Shown: piece by piece, positions 14,840 to 23,425 of the stretch | How positions within the stretch are numbered: the stretch's first letter is position 1 | How the letters are laid out: the number at the start of each line of letters is the position of its first letter | Assembly (NCBI RefSeq): GCF_008086045.1 | Contig: NZ_VSEY01000071.1 | Location: forward strand, 1 to 47,073 | Direction of reading: 5' to 3' | Origin: Nonomuraea sp. PA05 | Lineage (GTDB): Bacteria; Actinomycetota; Actinomycetes; Streptosporangiales; Streptosporangiaceae | Length of the DNA: 47,073 bases | Position numbers and translations under genes: made by a program | The notes under the pieces: model-generated | What the model was told of the DNA's origin: nothing | Databases searched by the model: none | What the model saw: only the letters and a program-made list of their open reading frames with translations

Positions 14840-17800
14840 TTAAACGTTGCCGCGCAGGCTGTATTCGAGGCCCATCGCCTGCTGCAGCCGGCCGATGTCG
14901 GCCTCTTCGCGGATCACGGAGCCGCGCAGGTCGACGTTCACCGCAGGCTGCCCCGACGCCGGTTGCGGAGGAGTAGCCATCGGCGCTATCTGGCCTTCAC
15001 CTACGACCAGTGGCGCCCGCGACACGAAATCGTCCGTCGTTTCGCCCTTGACGGAGCCGCCCCCGCCGCCACCGCCGCCGGCGGCCTTCTTCGCGGCGGC
15101 GACCGCCTGGTTGACGATGGACTGTGCGGTGGCGACCACCTTCGCCAGCATGGACTGCATGCCGACCGACAGGCCCTCCATCGTGTACTGGCCGATCTCC
15201 GCCATCACCTGGCTGGGCGACTTGATCTTGAGTTCGCGCTTGATCGCCGCCACCAAGGCTTTGACGATCTTCGTCATCTCCTTGTCGAGCGCCTTCAGGC
15301 TTTCCTGCAGCCCCTTCAGGTAGCCCTCGCCCGCCTTCTTTCCGCTGTCGAACATGGCGTCCGCTGAGGCTTTTCCGAGCTTCTTGGACGCCTTGTCGAC
15401 GGCGGCCTGCGCCTTGTTCAACGCCTTGATTTCGGAGCCGTCCGAGCCGACCAGCATCTCGGCGTAGGACGCGCCCTTCTCCACCCCGGCGTCGATAATG
15501 TCTTGGATGATCTTCTTGTTCAGGCCGCGTTTCGCCAGGGTCTGGATGTTGTTCGCAAAATTGTTGATCGCGGACGCGCGCGCCTGCAGCTGGGCGGCCA
15601 GGTCGCCGCCTGAGGTGAGTTCTTCGGCGCTGATGCCGGTGATGGCCGCCCATTCGGCGGCATCGCCGGCCACCTGCTTGGCGTACTCTTTCGCCGCCGC
15701 CAGCTTGGCGACCAGCTCCTCGCGCTGCTTGGCGAGGGCGGCCAAGCTGTTGTTGCCTTTGCTGACGAAGGTGAGCAAGTGGTCGGCCACGTCGGGCTGG
15801 GAGCCGAACGCCTCCTTGATCCGCGACACCATGGTTTCCACCGTGGAGACCGCAGTGCCCTCCTCCGCCCGCAGGCCCTGCACGAGGCCCTGCACCGTCC
15901 AGCGGCCGATCTCCTCCGTCACCCGGGACGGGGAGTGGGTTTTCAGCGACTGCTTCATCTGGTTGACGGCCGCCTGCGCCAGCTGGCCGGCCGCCGCCAT
16001 CGCATCCCCGATCGAGGACCGGATACCGGAGGACAGGCCCGCACCGAGGTCCTTGCCGGCCTGCGTCCCGGCCGGGCCGAGCTCGCCCAGCTTGTTCTTC
16101 ACCTTGCCGACATTGGACTGGGCGTCCTTCGTGTCAGCGTTGACCTTGACGTCCTTGTTCGGTGGCAGCTTCGCGATCGTCTTCCCGAACTCGTCGGTGA
16201 TCGTGATGCCCTTCTTGGTCGACTCGACCGTGTAGCCCAGCGATGTGGCGAGCCCCACCAGCGCCTGCCCGCCCTCCGCGCTCCTCCCTGCCAGCGCGGC
16301 CAGCATCTCCGCGTTCTTCTCAAACGCCTTCGACGACGCCTCCGTCGCGCCGGTGCTCTCCCTCTCCGTCTCCGCCTTCTTGGCGAGCGCCCCGAGCAGC
16401 TCCTCCAAATGCATTTTGCGAGTGAGCAGGGAGGGGTTGCCCTTGTCCAACTCCTTGTTGGCCTGCTGGAGAGCCTGCGACCAGTCGTTCGAGGCGGCGA
16501 GCGCGTTCTGGGCAGGGTTGAAAAACTCTTCCAGCGCGGCGGACAGATTCTTCACACCGCCTGCGGCAGTGTTCGACTCGTCGCCGACGTCGCCTGCCGC
16601 GGCTGCACCCTGCTGGGCTGCGGCCCGGAAGGCGGCGAGGGCGTCCGACATTGAGCCCGACTGAGTCAGAAACTCGTCGTAGCTCATCCCGAACATTTGC
16701 TCCCAGAAATAGTTGTTGCCAGCCGACGTTCCGCCGGGCCCGAACGGGATGCTGAAAGCCAACTTGATCTCGTCCGCCCACGACAAGACTTCAGCGCCCA
16801 CTCTGAGGAGTTCGGTCGCGTCTTCCAAGACGTTGGCGAGCATCTGCGGGTCTTCGTCGGCGATCTCGGAGAAGGTGGTGAGGGCGCCGTTGACGTTGTC
16901 CATGATCGCGGGCATGCGGTGCCCGATCTCGGACAGCACATTCCCGAACGAGTCGCCCAGCCGCTCCAAGGTGGGGCCCAAGGATCCGACCCCGTCACCC
17001 ACCTTCGCGATGAAAAAGTCGACGTCCGGGACGACATCAGCGAAGATCCGCTTCAGGCTGGGCTTGAGTCGCTCGAACGCGCGCAGAGCGACATCCGAGG
17101 CGCGGATCGCGCTGCCTTCCAGGGGTTGGGCGGCGTCCGAGAATTCGGCTTTGATCTCGCCGACCGCGTCCTTCCACGCGTCCTGCACCCGGTCGGCCTG
17201 GGCCGCATTGGCGACGCCGACAGCGACCAGGGCGCCGCCGAGGGCGGCGACGATGCCGCCCGCCGCCACCCCCGCCACGGTGGGCAGGGCTTGGATGGCG
17301 GCCACGGCGAGCGCCACGTTGGCCGGGCCGACCTTGCCGAGCACGCCGAACCCGTCGCTGAGCGCCTTACCGAGCAGGCCTCCCGTCCGCTCGCCCACGT
17401 CGCCCAGCTCGGACAGCGCCTTCCTGGCCGGGTCGGTGTCGACGTCCACGCGGACGCGTTCGTCGTCGAGCGCGTCCAGCGCTTCCTGGATGGCGGCGAT
17501 GTCGGCGCGAGCCTCGGTGGTGTCGGCGTCAACGTCGACAGTGATGTGGCCGCGGTCGCGCCGGTCGAGCTCGGCGAAGGCTTCGTCGATCTCCCGTTCC
17601 AGGTCTTCGGCGAACCGGTCGGCGTCGTCGACCATGTCTCGCAGCGACTGGTCGAGCTGCTGTTCCAGCCGGTCCAGGTCCTTGATCGCGTCGGCCGGGT
17701 CGAGGCCGTCGGCGATCGCCCGCTGAATGTCGGCCAGCGACCGGACCACCGTGCCTTCCATGCCGGCCATGGAGGAGGACGTGGAGGATTGCAGGTTGCG

Positions 17801-17890
17801 CAGGTCGGAGGCGATCTCTTTCGTGCCGCGCTTAAAGTCCGACCTGTCCACCTTCGCGTACGCGACCAGCTCGCCGACGGTGAGCGCCAT
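14840..17890 (-). CDS. Tail tape measure protein
   Basis: 1016 residues, the longest gene, directly downstream of the tail chaperones as expected. The N-terminus (ELVAYAKVDRSDFKRGTKEIASDL) and the repeated SDGFGVLGKVGPAN / ALAVAAIQALPTVAGVAAGGIVAALGG hydrophobic stretch (about 185-222) are typical of tape measures. Two copies of a segment like HSPSRVTEEIGRWTVQGL and KSPSQVMAEIGQYTMEGL occur, a hallmark of this family. It sets tail length and is ejected with DNA. By the usual 1.5 angstrom per residue rule the tail would be about 150 nm. Confidence 0.93.
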   Translation of the reverse strand: MALTVGELVAYAKVDRSDFKRGTKEIASDLRNLQSSTSSSMAGMEGTVVRSLADIQRAIADGLDPADAIKDLDRLEQQLDQSLRDMVDDADRFAEDLEREIDEAFAELDRRDRGHITVDVDADTTEARADIAAIQEALDALDDERVRVDVDTDPARKALSELGDVGERTGGLLGKALSDGFGVLGKVGPANVALAVAAIQALPTVAGVAAGGIVAALGGALVAVGVANAAQADRVQDAWKDAVGEIKAEFSDAAQPLEGSAIRASDVALRAFERLKPSLKRIFADVVPDVDFFIAKVGDGVGSLGPTLERLGDSFGNVLSEIGHRMPAIMDNVNGALTTFSEIADEDPQMLANVLEDATELLRVGAEVLSWADEIKLAFSIPFGPGGTSAGNNYFWEQMFGMSYDEFLTQSGSMSDALAAFRAAAQQGAAAAGDVGDESNTAAGGVKNLSAALEEFFNPAQNALAASNDWSQALQQANKELDKGNPSLLTRKMHLEELLGALAKKAETERESTGATEASSKAFEKNAEMLAALAGRSAEGGQALVGLATSLGYTVESTKKGITITDEFGKTIAKLPPNKDVKVNADTKDAQSNVGKVKNKLGELGPAGTQAGKDLGAGLSSGIRSSIGDAMAAAGQLAQAAVNQMKQSLKTHSPSRVTEEIGRWTVQGLVQGLRAEEGTAVSTVETMVSRIKEAFGSQPDVADHLLTFVSKGNNSLAALAKQREELVAKLAAAKEYAKQVAGDAAEWAAITGISAEELTSGGDLAAQLQARASAINNFANNIQTLAKRGLNKKIIQDIIDAGVEKGASYAEMLVGSDGSEIKALNKAQAAVDKASKKLGKASADAMFDSGKKAGEGYLKGLQESLKALDKEMTKIVKALVAAIKRELKIKSPSQVMAEIGQYTMEGLSVGMQSMLAKVVATAQSIVNQAVAAAKKAAGGGGGGGGSVKGETTDDFVSRAPLVVGEGQIAPMATPPQPASGQPAVNVDLRGSVIREEADIGRLQQAMGLEYSLRGNV

Positions 17891-17905
17891 GAGGAGGCCA
17901 CCTCC

Positions 17906-18588
17906 TCACGCGTAGTCGTCGAAACTGGCCTGGACAGGCGGGGCGCTGTGTTCCTGCTCGCGGGCGCGGAACACGCGGTGCAGCCGCGACCGGGGTTCGG
18001 CGAGGAGTCCGAGGATGCGGGCCCTCAGCCAGTGGCCGGTCCGCTGTCTGAGGAGGCCGGGGGTGCCGAGGTCGATGCCGTAGAACTGGTGGAGGTCCGC
18101 TTCGACGTAGAGCCACCGGTCGAAGATGTCCGCCCACGTGATCCCGCCGTCTTCCGGCTCCGGGTCGTACCATTCGCGGAGGCCGGTTGCGGGGTCGACC
18201 GGTCCTCCGCCGGGGTCTCCGTCTCGACGGTCGTCGAGGTCGATCGTGGTTTTGGGAGGCCGCCCTCCCAGACGCGGAGTGCGGCCTCTTCGCCGTGGAC
18301 GTGCCAGGCGAACACGGTCACCCCGCACCGGCGGATCTGCTCCCAGGCGGCGCCGTCGGCTTCCAGCTCGTCGTAGACGGGGCCGAGCCAGCGGCGGTAC
18401 AGGTCGGCCTCGGTGGGGTCGTCGATGACGTCGTCGTCGCCGCTGGCCGCGAACCGGGTGGTGAGCTGCGTCCACGTCTCGGCGTCGGCGGGCGGCACCG
18501 CGTACTCCTTCACCTGCCCGGAAGGGAGCGGTACGGGCAGGTAGAGGGGTTCGCCGATGGAGGCGGCGAGTTGGGGGAATCGGGGCAT
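17906..18588 (-). CDS. Tail assembly chaperone, frameshifted long form (G-T type)
   Basis: A -1 ribosomal frameshift at the slippery heptamer (18250-18256) joins the first 113 residues of the short chaperone to a second frame that ends at 17906, giving about 227 residues. The second frame reads PPKTTIDLDD...GGITWADIFDRWLYVEADLHQFYGIDLG and ends SFDDYA. The DLHQFYGIDL stretch is typical of actinophage chaperone extensions. The long form recruits tape measure during tail assembly, while the short form is made in excess. Position between tail tube and tape measure genes is canonical. Confidence 0.85.
18025..18588 (-). CDS. Tail assembly chaperone, short form (G type)
   Basis: 187 residues read without frameshift. 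Residues 1-113 carry the conserved chaperone part (LYLPVPLPSGQVKEYAVP; DLYRRWLGPVYDELEADG). After the slippery site the zero-frame tail becomes Ser/Thr-rich low-complexity sequence, as expected for a region read mainly in the other frame. Start ATG 18588. It is normally produced in large excess over the frameshift product. Confidence 0.85.
   Translation of the reverse strand: MPRFPQLAASIGEPLYLPVPLPSGQVKEYAVPPADAETWTQLTTRFAASGDDDVIDDPTEADLYRRWLGPVYDELEADGAAWEQIRRCGVTVFAWHVHGEEAALRVWEGGLPKPRSTSTTVETETPAEDRSTPQPASANGTTRSRKTAGSRGRTSSTGGSTSKRTSTSSTASTSAPPASSDSGPATG
18250..18256 (-). promoter_or_regulatory. Programmed -1 frameshift slippery site C CCA AAA
   Basis: On the coding strand the zero-frame codons read CTC CCA AAA CCA; the heptamer CCCAAAA fits X XXY YYZ exactly. 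A one-base backward slip gives CCC AAA A and continues in the frame of the chaperone extension. The heptamer falls at codons 112-113 of the short chaperone. Confidence 0.85.
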
Positions 18589-18603
18589 GGCTCGGTTGCC
18601 CTC

Positions 18604-19074
18604 CTATGCTGCCGGGTTGGTGATGGCGGTGCGCTCGCCCTGACCGTTGAGGGTGAAGTTGAACGGCTCCAACTCGGTGACGCCGCCGCCTCCGCCGCCG
18701 TAGTCGACGGTGACGTCGCCCTGCCACGCGTCCGGCGCGCCGTCCCGCCGGTAGTAGCGGATCTCGATGTTCGAGCCGATACCGACCAGGTTGCCGGCGT
18801 CAAGGATGGCCTGCTGGCCCGGGTCGGCGATGAAGGTGGCCAAGTTGTCGGCGTCCCTCTTCCGCTTGCCCTCCGTTTCGAGCCGCCACTTGCGCTGGGT
18901 GACCTGGTCGGATCCCCAACCGTTGGAGTCGAAGTCGGAGTCGTCCTCCATGGTCGACTCGATGGTTTCCTTGAACTGGGTCATGCCCTTGACCGGCGTC
19001 CACACGGGCGACGCGGTCGTCCCGGTGTTGACGTCGAGCGCCCACCCGGACGCCAGGAGTGAACGGGTTGCCAT
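18604..19074 (-). CDS. Major tail tube protein
   Basis: 156 residues from ATG 19074 (GGGAG upstream). The pattern WTPVKGMTQFKETIESTMEDDSDFDSNGWG and the C-terminal VTELEPFNFTLNGQGERTAI match actinophage major tail subunits, which stack as hexamer rings around the tape measure. It precedes the chaperone pair as in other siphophages. A poly-Gly loop (YGGGGGG) sits in the middle. Confidence 0.85.
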   Translation of the reverse strand: MATRSLLASGWALDVNTGTTASPVWTPVKGMTQFKETIESTMEDDSDFDSNGWGSDQVTQRKWRLETEGKRKRDADNLATFIADPGQQAILDAGNLVGIGSNIEIRYYRRDGAPDAWQGDVTVDYGGGGGGVTELEPFNFTLNGQGERTAITNPAA

Positions 19075-19085
19075 GTGTGATCTCC

Positions 19086-19526
19086 CTATCCGGGGCGGAG
19101 TGTGGTCGGTCGGTGCACGTTGAGGTGGTAGGAGTCGGCCCGCTCCCACCTGTTGTTGCCGTCCACCCCCATGGGGGCGTTGATCCGCCGCGTGCACAGC
19201 AGGATCCCGGCCTGCGGCGCCTGCCAGCCCTGCAGCGCGTCGAAGCAGGCGTCCGCGATCGCGTCGGCGACGCGCGGGTCGGTGGTGCCGCGGATGCGCA
19301 GCTGCACGGCCTGGGTGCCGTCCGTGTTGACCGGGTCGTCGGCGAACTGGTCGACGCCGTAGGCGGCCAAGGCGATGGCCCGGTCAGGGGTGCTGGGAAG
19401 ACGGCCGAGCAGGATGGCGATGTCGGCGGGCTGGTAGGTGCCAGTGCCGGGCGGGATCCACCGGCCAACACCCTGGACGTGCAGGCGTACAGCGATCGCC
19501 GTCAGGATGTCGGTCGTCCAGCTCAC
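19086..19526 (-). CDS. Tail terminator / head-tail joining protein
   Basis: 146 residues, GTG start in a GTGA overlap. It starts SWTTDILTAIAVRLHVQGVGRW and carries LPSTPDRAIALAAYGV and QLRIRGTTDPR, a layout I recall for minor capsid / tail terminator proteins that cap the tail tube. The location between the HK97 gp10-like gene and tail tube gene agrees. Confidence 0.75.
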   Translation of the reverse strand: MSWTTDILTAIAVRLHVQGVGRWIPPGTGTYQPADIAILLGRLPSTPDRAIALAAYGVDQFADDPVNTDGTQAVQLRIRGTTDPRVADAIADACFDALQGWQAPQAGILLCTRRINAPMGVDGNNRWERADSYHLNVHRPTTLRPG

Positions 19527-19873
19527 CGCAGGCTCCGCCGGACCTGGGCCGCGATCAGCTCGTTCATGGTGCCCGCCTCAGCGTCGAACGGGTCCTCCAA
19601 GTACTTGGCCTTCCGCCCGGCGTCGTGCTTGAAATCCAAGGCCTCATGCTGGATGACCGCGTACGGAGTGTCGTAGGAGACGGCGCCCTCCAACGCGCTC
19701 GCGTCCACCGAGGTCGTGCCCGACCGTTCGAGCGTCCCTTCCTCGTGCGGCACTTCCTCGCGCGACGCCTGTAGCAGGTGCTCCAAGGCGATGCCGAGGC
19801 CTTTGACGGCGCCCTTCTCCAGGCGGGCGTCGAGGTCGCCGGTGTTGAGCTTCAGCGTGCTGCGCTGCGGCAT
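19523..19873 (-). CDS. HK97 gp10-like / minor capsid head-tail protein
   Basis: 116 residues. The HEEGTLERSGTTSVD motif followed by VSYDTPYAVIQHEALDFKHDAGRKAKYLEDP is the hallmark of gp10-like or Minor_capsid_2 proteins, which bridge head completion and tail. It overlaps the terminator gene by four bases. Start ATG 19873. Confidence 0.82.
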   Translation of the reverse strand: MPQRSTLKLNTGDLDARLEKGAVKGLGIALEHLLQASREEVPHEEGTLERSGTTSVDASALEGAVSYDTPYAVIQHEALDFKHDAGRKAKYLEDPFDAEAGTMNELIAAQVRRSLR

Positions 19874-19885
19874 GGCCGCCCCCTT

Positions 19886-20200
19886 CTACTTGCAGGCGAC
19901 TTCGAGATGGTCGGGGGTGGGGAGGCCGCCGCCGTCCCGGCGCGCGGACACGATCACCACGGTGGCCCGCCCGTTGACGGTCACCCGGGATTCGGCCGGG
20001 CACACCGTGTCGAGCGGCGCGTAGATGGTGGTTTCGGAGACGACTTCGACGCCGGCCGCATCCCGTACGAGGCGGCGTTTCTCCTCGACGAAGCACCTCA
20101 CCACGGTCTGCTCTCCGTACTCCGGCCCGATGGGCCCGTTGCCCTCGAACGGCTCCACGATCACGGTGTGGCGGAGCAGGAACGGCGGGAGGCTACCCAT
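19886..20200 (-). CDS. Head-tail stopper / head closure protein
   Basis: 104 residues, small and beta-rich (HTVIVEPFEG; TTIYAPLDTVCPAESRVTVNGRATVVIVSARRDGGGLPTPDHLEVACK). The RVTVNGRATVVI and DHLEV elements match head-closure proteins of SPP1 gp16 type in position and size. It overlaps the upstream connector gene by 8 bp. Confidence 0.72.
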   Translation of the reverse strand: MGSLPPFLLRHTVIVEPFEGNGPIGPEYGEQTVVRCFVEEKRRLVRDAAGVEVVSETTIYAPLDTVCPAESRVTVNGRATVVIVSARRDGGGLPTPDHLEVACK

Positions 20201-20621
20201 CGGCGGCCTCCGTGCACGGGATGTACGTGTACGGCTCGTGGCCGGTCAGCCCGGCCTGCTGCAGCACACTCCAGGCTTGGGGGGCGAGGGGGCGGGCAGC
20301 CGAGCCAGTCTGCCCGCCCCCGGCCTGCGCCCCCCGCCGGGCCAGCCGTACGGAGCCGATCTGGACGTCGTCCCACACGGTGGTGGCGCCCGTCCCGTCC
20401 TCGCCCGCCGCCGCCCACGCCGCCACCTGCTCGCAGGTGGCTTCCATCAGCGCAGTGACGTGCGCTGGCTCAGTCGGCATCCCGGCGTCGTCGACGGGAT
20501 AGACGGCGGTGAGCAGCGCCTGGTCGACGTCGCGCGACGCCCTGGCCAGCAGCAGGCTGGCGTTGGCGGGCGCGGTGGCGAGGTAGGCGGGTACGAGGTC
20601 ATCCACGGTGGCGTACGCCAC
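20193..20621 (-). CDS. Head-tail connector (gp6/gp15-like adaptor)
   Basis: 142 residues from GTG 20621, chosen because AGGAGG lies 6 nt upstream; an in-frame GTG at 20636 would place the ribosome site inside the gene. The protein is helical (ATVDDLVPAYLATAP...RASRDVDQALLTA; VTALMEATCEQVAAW), as adaptor proteins docking under the portal usually are. The next genes are head closure and terminator, in the standard order. Confidence 0.75.
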   Translation of the reverse strand: MAYATVDDLVPAYLATAPANASLLLARASRDVDQALLTAVYPVDDAGMPTEPAHVTALMEATCEQVAAWAAAGEDGTGATTVWDDVQIGSVRLARRGAQAGGGQTGSAARPLAPQAWSVLQQAGLTGHEPYTYIPCTEAADG

Positions 20622-20703
20622 GGCGCACCTCCTCACGGGTTGGGCGCGGGCGGGGGCACCCTCAGCGGTCCCGACACCTGCTCCCCGCCCGCACGATCAA
20701 AGG

Positions 20704-21060
20704 TCAGGCGTCGAGGACTGCCGCGGTGACGCCGGTGATGGTGGTGCCGCCCCAGTTGACGTGCACGCTGCCGTCGGCCTGCCGGAACTCCGGCCCGAAC
20801 GGCCCATACACCCGCCACGCGCCGGCCGGGCAGGCGCCCGCGGCGAAGTCGGTGATCGGCAGCGACTGCCGACCCACGGTGCCGGGGGTGAGGAAGGTGG
20901 GGGTGACGGCGGCATCGTCACCGTTGTTGACGAACAGCAGCCGGTGCTCCCGCCACGGGAACGAGTTGCCGTCGGTGGCTTCGATGGCGGCGTCGACGGC
21001 GAGCGGGTCGATACCGGCCTCGGTGAGCGTGGTCGAGGCGGTGATGGCGGTGCGCGCCAT
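20704..21060 (-). CDS. Capsid-region structural protein (possible decoration protein)
   Basis: 118 residues, beta-rich: HRLLFVNNGDD, TPGTVGRQSLPITDFAAG, WRVYGPFGPEFRQADGSVHVNW. It could be a jelly-roll head decoration protein. The family is common between capsid and connector genes in actinophages, without a proven role that I know. A GC-rich inverted repeat lies in the 82-bp gap before the connector gene. ATG start at 21060. Confidence 0.65.
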   Translation of the reverse strand: MARTAITASTTLTEAGIDPLAVDAAIEATDGNSFPWREHRLLFVNNGDDAAVTPTFLTPGTVGRQSLPITDFAAGACPAGAWRVYGPFGPEFRQADGSVHVNWGGTTITGVTAAVLDA

Positions 21061-21062
21061 GC

Positions 21063-21401
21063 CTACTCCTTATCCAGTTCGTCGGCCAGCGCGATGAGCT
21101 GGGCTTTGGTGAGGTCGTCGGCCTGCTCGGCGCTCATGCCGTGCCGCACCGCCCATGCGGCCCAGTCGACTTTCGACGCGGATTGGGCGGGCCGGCGGCC
21201 CGGGGTGGAGGGGGCGGGCCCGTGGTCCCCGCCCGCCTCCACGTCCTCGGTGATCTCGAACACGGGCGGCACCTCACGCAACGCCTGAGCCTGCTCGGGA
21301 TCGTCCACCGCGGCCTGGCCGTCGACGAAGACGACCATGCCGGCGGTGGTGCGGATGGGCACGTTCCCGTGGGGGAAGCGCCCGCAGTGGAAGACGGCCA
21401 T
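21063..21401 (-). CDS. Small protein with C-terminal HeH/LEM-like domain
   Basis: 112 residues. The N-terminal half is beta-rich (VPIRTTAGMVVFVDGQAAVDD). A Pro/Gly linker follows, then a C-terminal 35-residue helix-extension-helix (DWAAWAVRHGMSAEQADDLTKAQLIALADEL) like HeH/LEM or Rho N-terminal domains. Proteins with such tails often lie just downstream of major capsid genes. Its role may be head completion; unproven. Confidence 0.7.
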   Translation of the reverse strand: MAVFHCGRFPHGNVPIRTTAGMVVFVDGQAAVDDPEQAQALREVPPVFEITEDVEAGGDHGPAPSTPGRRPAQSASKVDWAAWAVRHGMSAEQADDLTKAQLIALADELDKE

Positions 21402-21404
21402 CGG

Positions 21405-22631
21405 TCAGGCGCCGGCGGGGGCGCCCACGCGGAGCAGCTTGCCGTGCGTCTTCTCGTTGCCGTAGCGGAGCCCGATCTCACCGTAGATTTGCCTCTTCTC
21501 GGCGGCGCCGGTGCGGGCCAGCTCCTCCACGAACAGGAAGCCCTTCCCGGGGATCGGCAGGAACACCGGCGAGCACTCCTCCAGGCTGACGACGGCGAGC
21601 GTGGAGGTGGGCATGTGGCGGTCGAGCATGAGGTTGAGGCGGCCGAAGTCGCACTCGAACGTCATCAGCGACACGCCGCCGACTGTGCGGGTGGTCTCCT
21701 GGAAGTTGCGGTCCTTGATGAAAATCTTCGTCAGGGCGCGCTTGAGGCTGGCGCCGACGACGACCGTAGCCGTCTCCGACTCCTGGATGCCGCCGTTCTC
21801 CCACACCTGCTGCAGCAGGTCGAAGATGATGGCGTCCGTCAGCGGGGTGGGTTCGACCACGACGGCGCCGCCGTCCGTCGCGAACGCGATCGCCGCACCG
21901 CCGGGCCGGGCGGCCAGGGTGAACGTGTTCGTGGCGACGTCGGAGCGGACGTAGTAGATGGTGTCCTCGGTCAGCACCGAGGTGGCGCCGCCGGTGAGGG
22001 TGTGCACCACGACCTGATCGCCGGCCGCGAGCCCGTGGGCGGCCAGAGTGAAGGTCTCATTGTCGGACTCGATGGTGGCGGTGCCGACCGTGGTGCCGTG
22101 CGTGGCGGCGTTCGTCTCGGTCGCCTGCAGAATGCCGCGCGTGCGGCGCGCGCTGGCGTTGGTGCCCGGGTTGTTGAACGTGCCGATGATGAACGACTTT
22201 TCGACGTCGCGGGCGATCTGCTTCAGGTGCTGCTGGATCTGCCAGTCGAGCTCGTTCAGCACCGGGTTCGACCCCGAGAGGCCGGCCTGGCCCGGGTGCG
22301 AGGAGCCCGTGCTGTTGAACTGGCCGGTCGCCGCCAGCTTGGTGTAGGAGAGTTCGAGCGCCTCGGTGTGGATCTCCACCACGTTGGTGACGTTGAAGCG
22401 GGTGCGCGCCTCCGCGGTGGGGGCGTCGGCGCCCTCCAGCCGCTGCCTGGTGGCGCTGGCGTCGCGAAGGTCGTAGCCCTGCCACTGGAACAGGGTGGCG
22501 TTCGCGGACTCGCCGCCGGTCAGGCCGCCGATCGCGGACAGGAACGGCGTGTCCTCGGGAGTGACGGCGAAGAGTTCGCCGACGTAGTTCGGCAGGTCGA
22601 AGGTGTCGCCCTGCCCGGTGATACCCGCCAC
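21405..22631 (-). CDS. Major capsid protein with inserted beta domain
   Basis: 408 residues from GTG 22631. The N-terminus (FDLPNYVGELFAVTPEDTPFLS) and the C-terminal CDFGRLNLMLDRHMP...LARTGAAEKRQIYGEIGLRYGNEKTHG match SU10/DUF5309-type HK97-fold capsid proteins. Residues about 185-258 form a separate beta-rich insert (HGLAAGDQVVVHTLTGGA; TIYYVRSDVATNTFTLA), an Ig-like or similar module within the HK97 fold that would project from the shell. There is no N-terminal scaffold; a separate scaffold gene lies just upstream. Confidence 0.88.
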   Translation of the reverse strand: MAGITGQGDTFDLPNYVGELFAVTPEDTPFLSAIGGLTGGESANATLFQWQGYDLRDASATRQRLEGADAPTAEARTRFNVTNVVEIHTEALELSYTKLAATGQFNSTGSSHPGQAGLSGSNPVLNELDWQIQQHLKQIARDVEKSFIIGTFNNPGTNASARRTRGILQATETNAATHGTTVGTATIESDNETFTLAAHGLAAGDQVVVHTLTGGATSVLTEDTIYYVRSDVATNTFTLAARPGGAAIAFATDGGAVVVEPTPLTDAIIFDLLQQVWENGGIQESETATVVVGASLKRALTKIFIKDRNFQETTRTVGGVSLMTFECDFGRLNLMLDRHMPTSTLAVVSLEECSPVFLPIPGKGFLFVEELARTGAAEKRQIYGEIGLRYGNEKTHGKLLRVGAPAGA

Positions 22632-22681
22632 GCGGGTCTCCTCTCATGAGGTCGGGCAGGCGCGACGCCTGGCCCTAACGG

Positions 22682-23356
22682 TTACTGGGTGGTTTGCGAG
22701 AGCGCGAGCTGGGATTTGAGCTGCCGCGAGAGCTTCCAGTCGCCCGCCTGTTCGGCTTCGCGGATCTGCTCGCGCAGATTTTTCGGGGGTGCGCCCTGAC
22801 CGTTGCCTCCGCCGAAATCCCCACCCGAAGAGGACGGGGTCTTGGGGGTGAGCTTGGCCAGCTTGGCGACCGCCTTGGCGATGGCGTCCTTGTCGACGGT
22901 GCCGTCGTCGTTGACGAACCGCGACTTGTCGATCAGGTCGGCCGCGTCGCCCAGGTCAAGGCCCTTGCGTGCCAGGGCGGCGTCGAACTGGGCTTCGGCC
23001 AGCTGCTTGCCGTGCTCGCGCGCCGCCTCGGTGCGGCCCTCGACGCGGGCCTGCTCGACGGCCTTCTCCTGGTCGCTCATCGACTGCTGCTTGAGCTTGG
23101 CCAGGTCGTCGGCCGCCTTGCTGTTCTCCTTCGCCCGGCGCTCCCACTGGCGGGCCATCGCCTTCCAGTCCGTCTCCTCCCGTGCGGGAGGGGCGGCCTG
23201 CGGCTGCTCGGCGGGCGGGTTCTCGGGTGGCTGGCCACCCTCGCCGGTCGGCGGCTGCTCGGGTGCGCCCTCAGAACCGCCTGCTTGGAGGCGGATGGGG
23301 CGGCCGTCGCGCCGGTAGCCGATGACGGCGCCCGGCATGGTGATGGTGGTGTGCAT
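22682..23356 (-). CDS. Capsid scaffold protein
   Basis: 224 residues from ATG 23356. A Pro/Glu-rich N-terminal part leads to a long charged coiled coil (about 70-140: WKAMARQWERRAKENSKAADDLAKLKQQ...) and a C-terminal basic helix (NLREQIREAEQAGDWKLSRQLKSQL), the usual layout for scaffold proteins encoded next to capsid. It should guide capsid assembly and leave the mature head. A small 7-bp hairpin (23404-23421) lies just upstream. Confidence 0.85.
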   Translation of the reverse strand: MHTTITMPGAVIGYRRDGRPIRLQAGGSEGAPEQPPTGEGGQPPENPPAEQPQAAPPAREETDWKAMARQWERRAKENSKAADDLAKLKQQSMSDQEKAVEQARVEGRTEAAREHGKQLAEAQFDAALARKGLDLGDAADLIDKSRFVNDDGTVDKDAIAKAVAKLAKLTPKTPSSSGGDFGGGNGQGAPPKNLREQIREAEQAGDWKLSRQLKSQLALSQTTQ

Positions 23357-23425
23357 GGATGCTCCCGTGCGGGATCGGATGGGTGGCCCGTGCGGGCCGG
23401 GAGCCGCCACCGGTGTGGCGGACGT

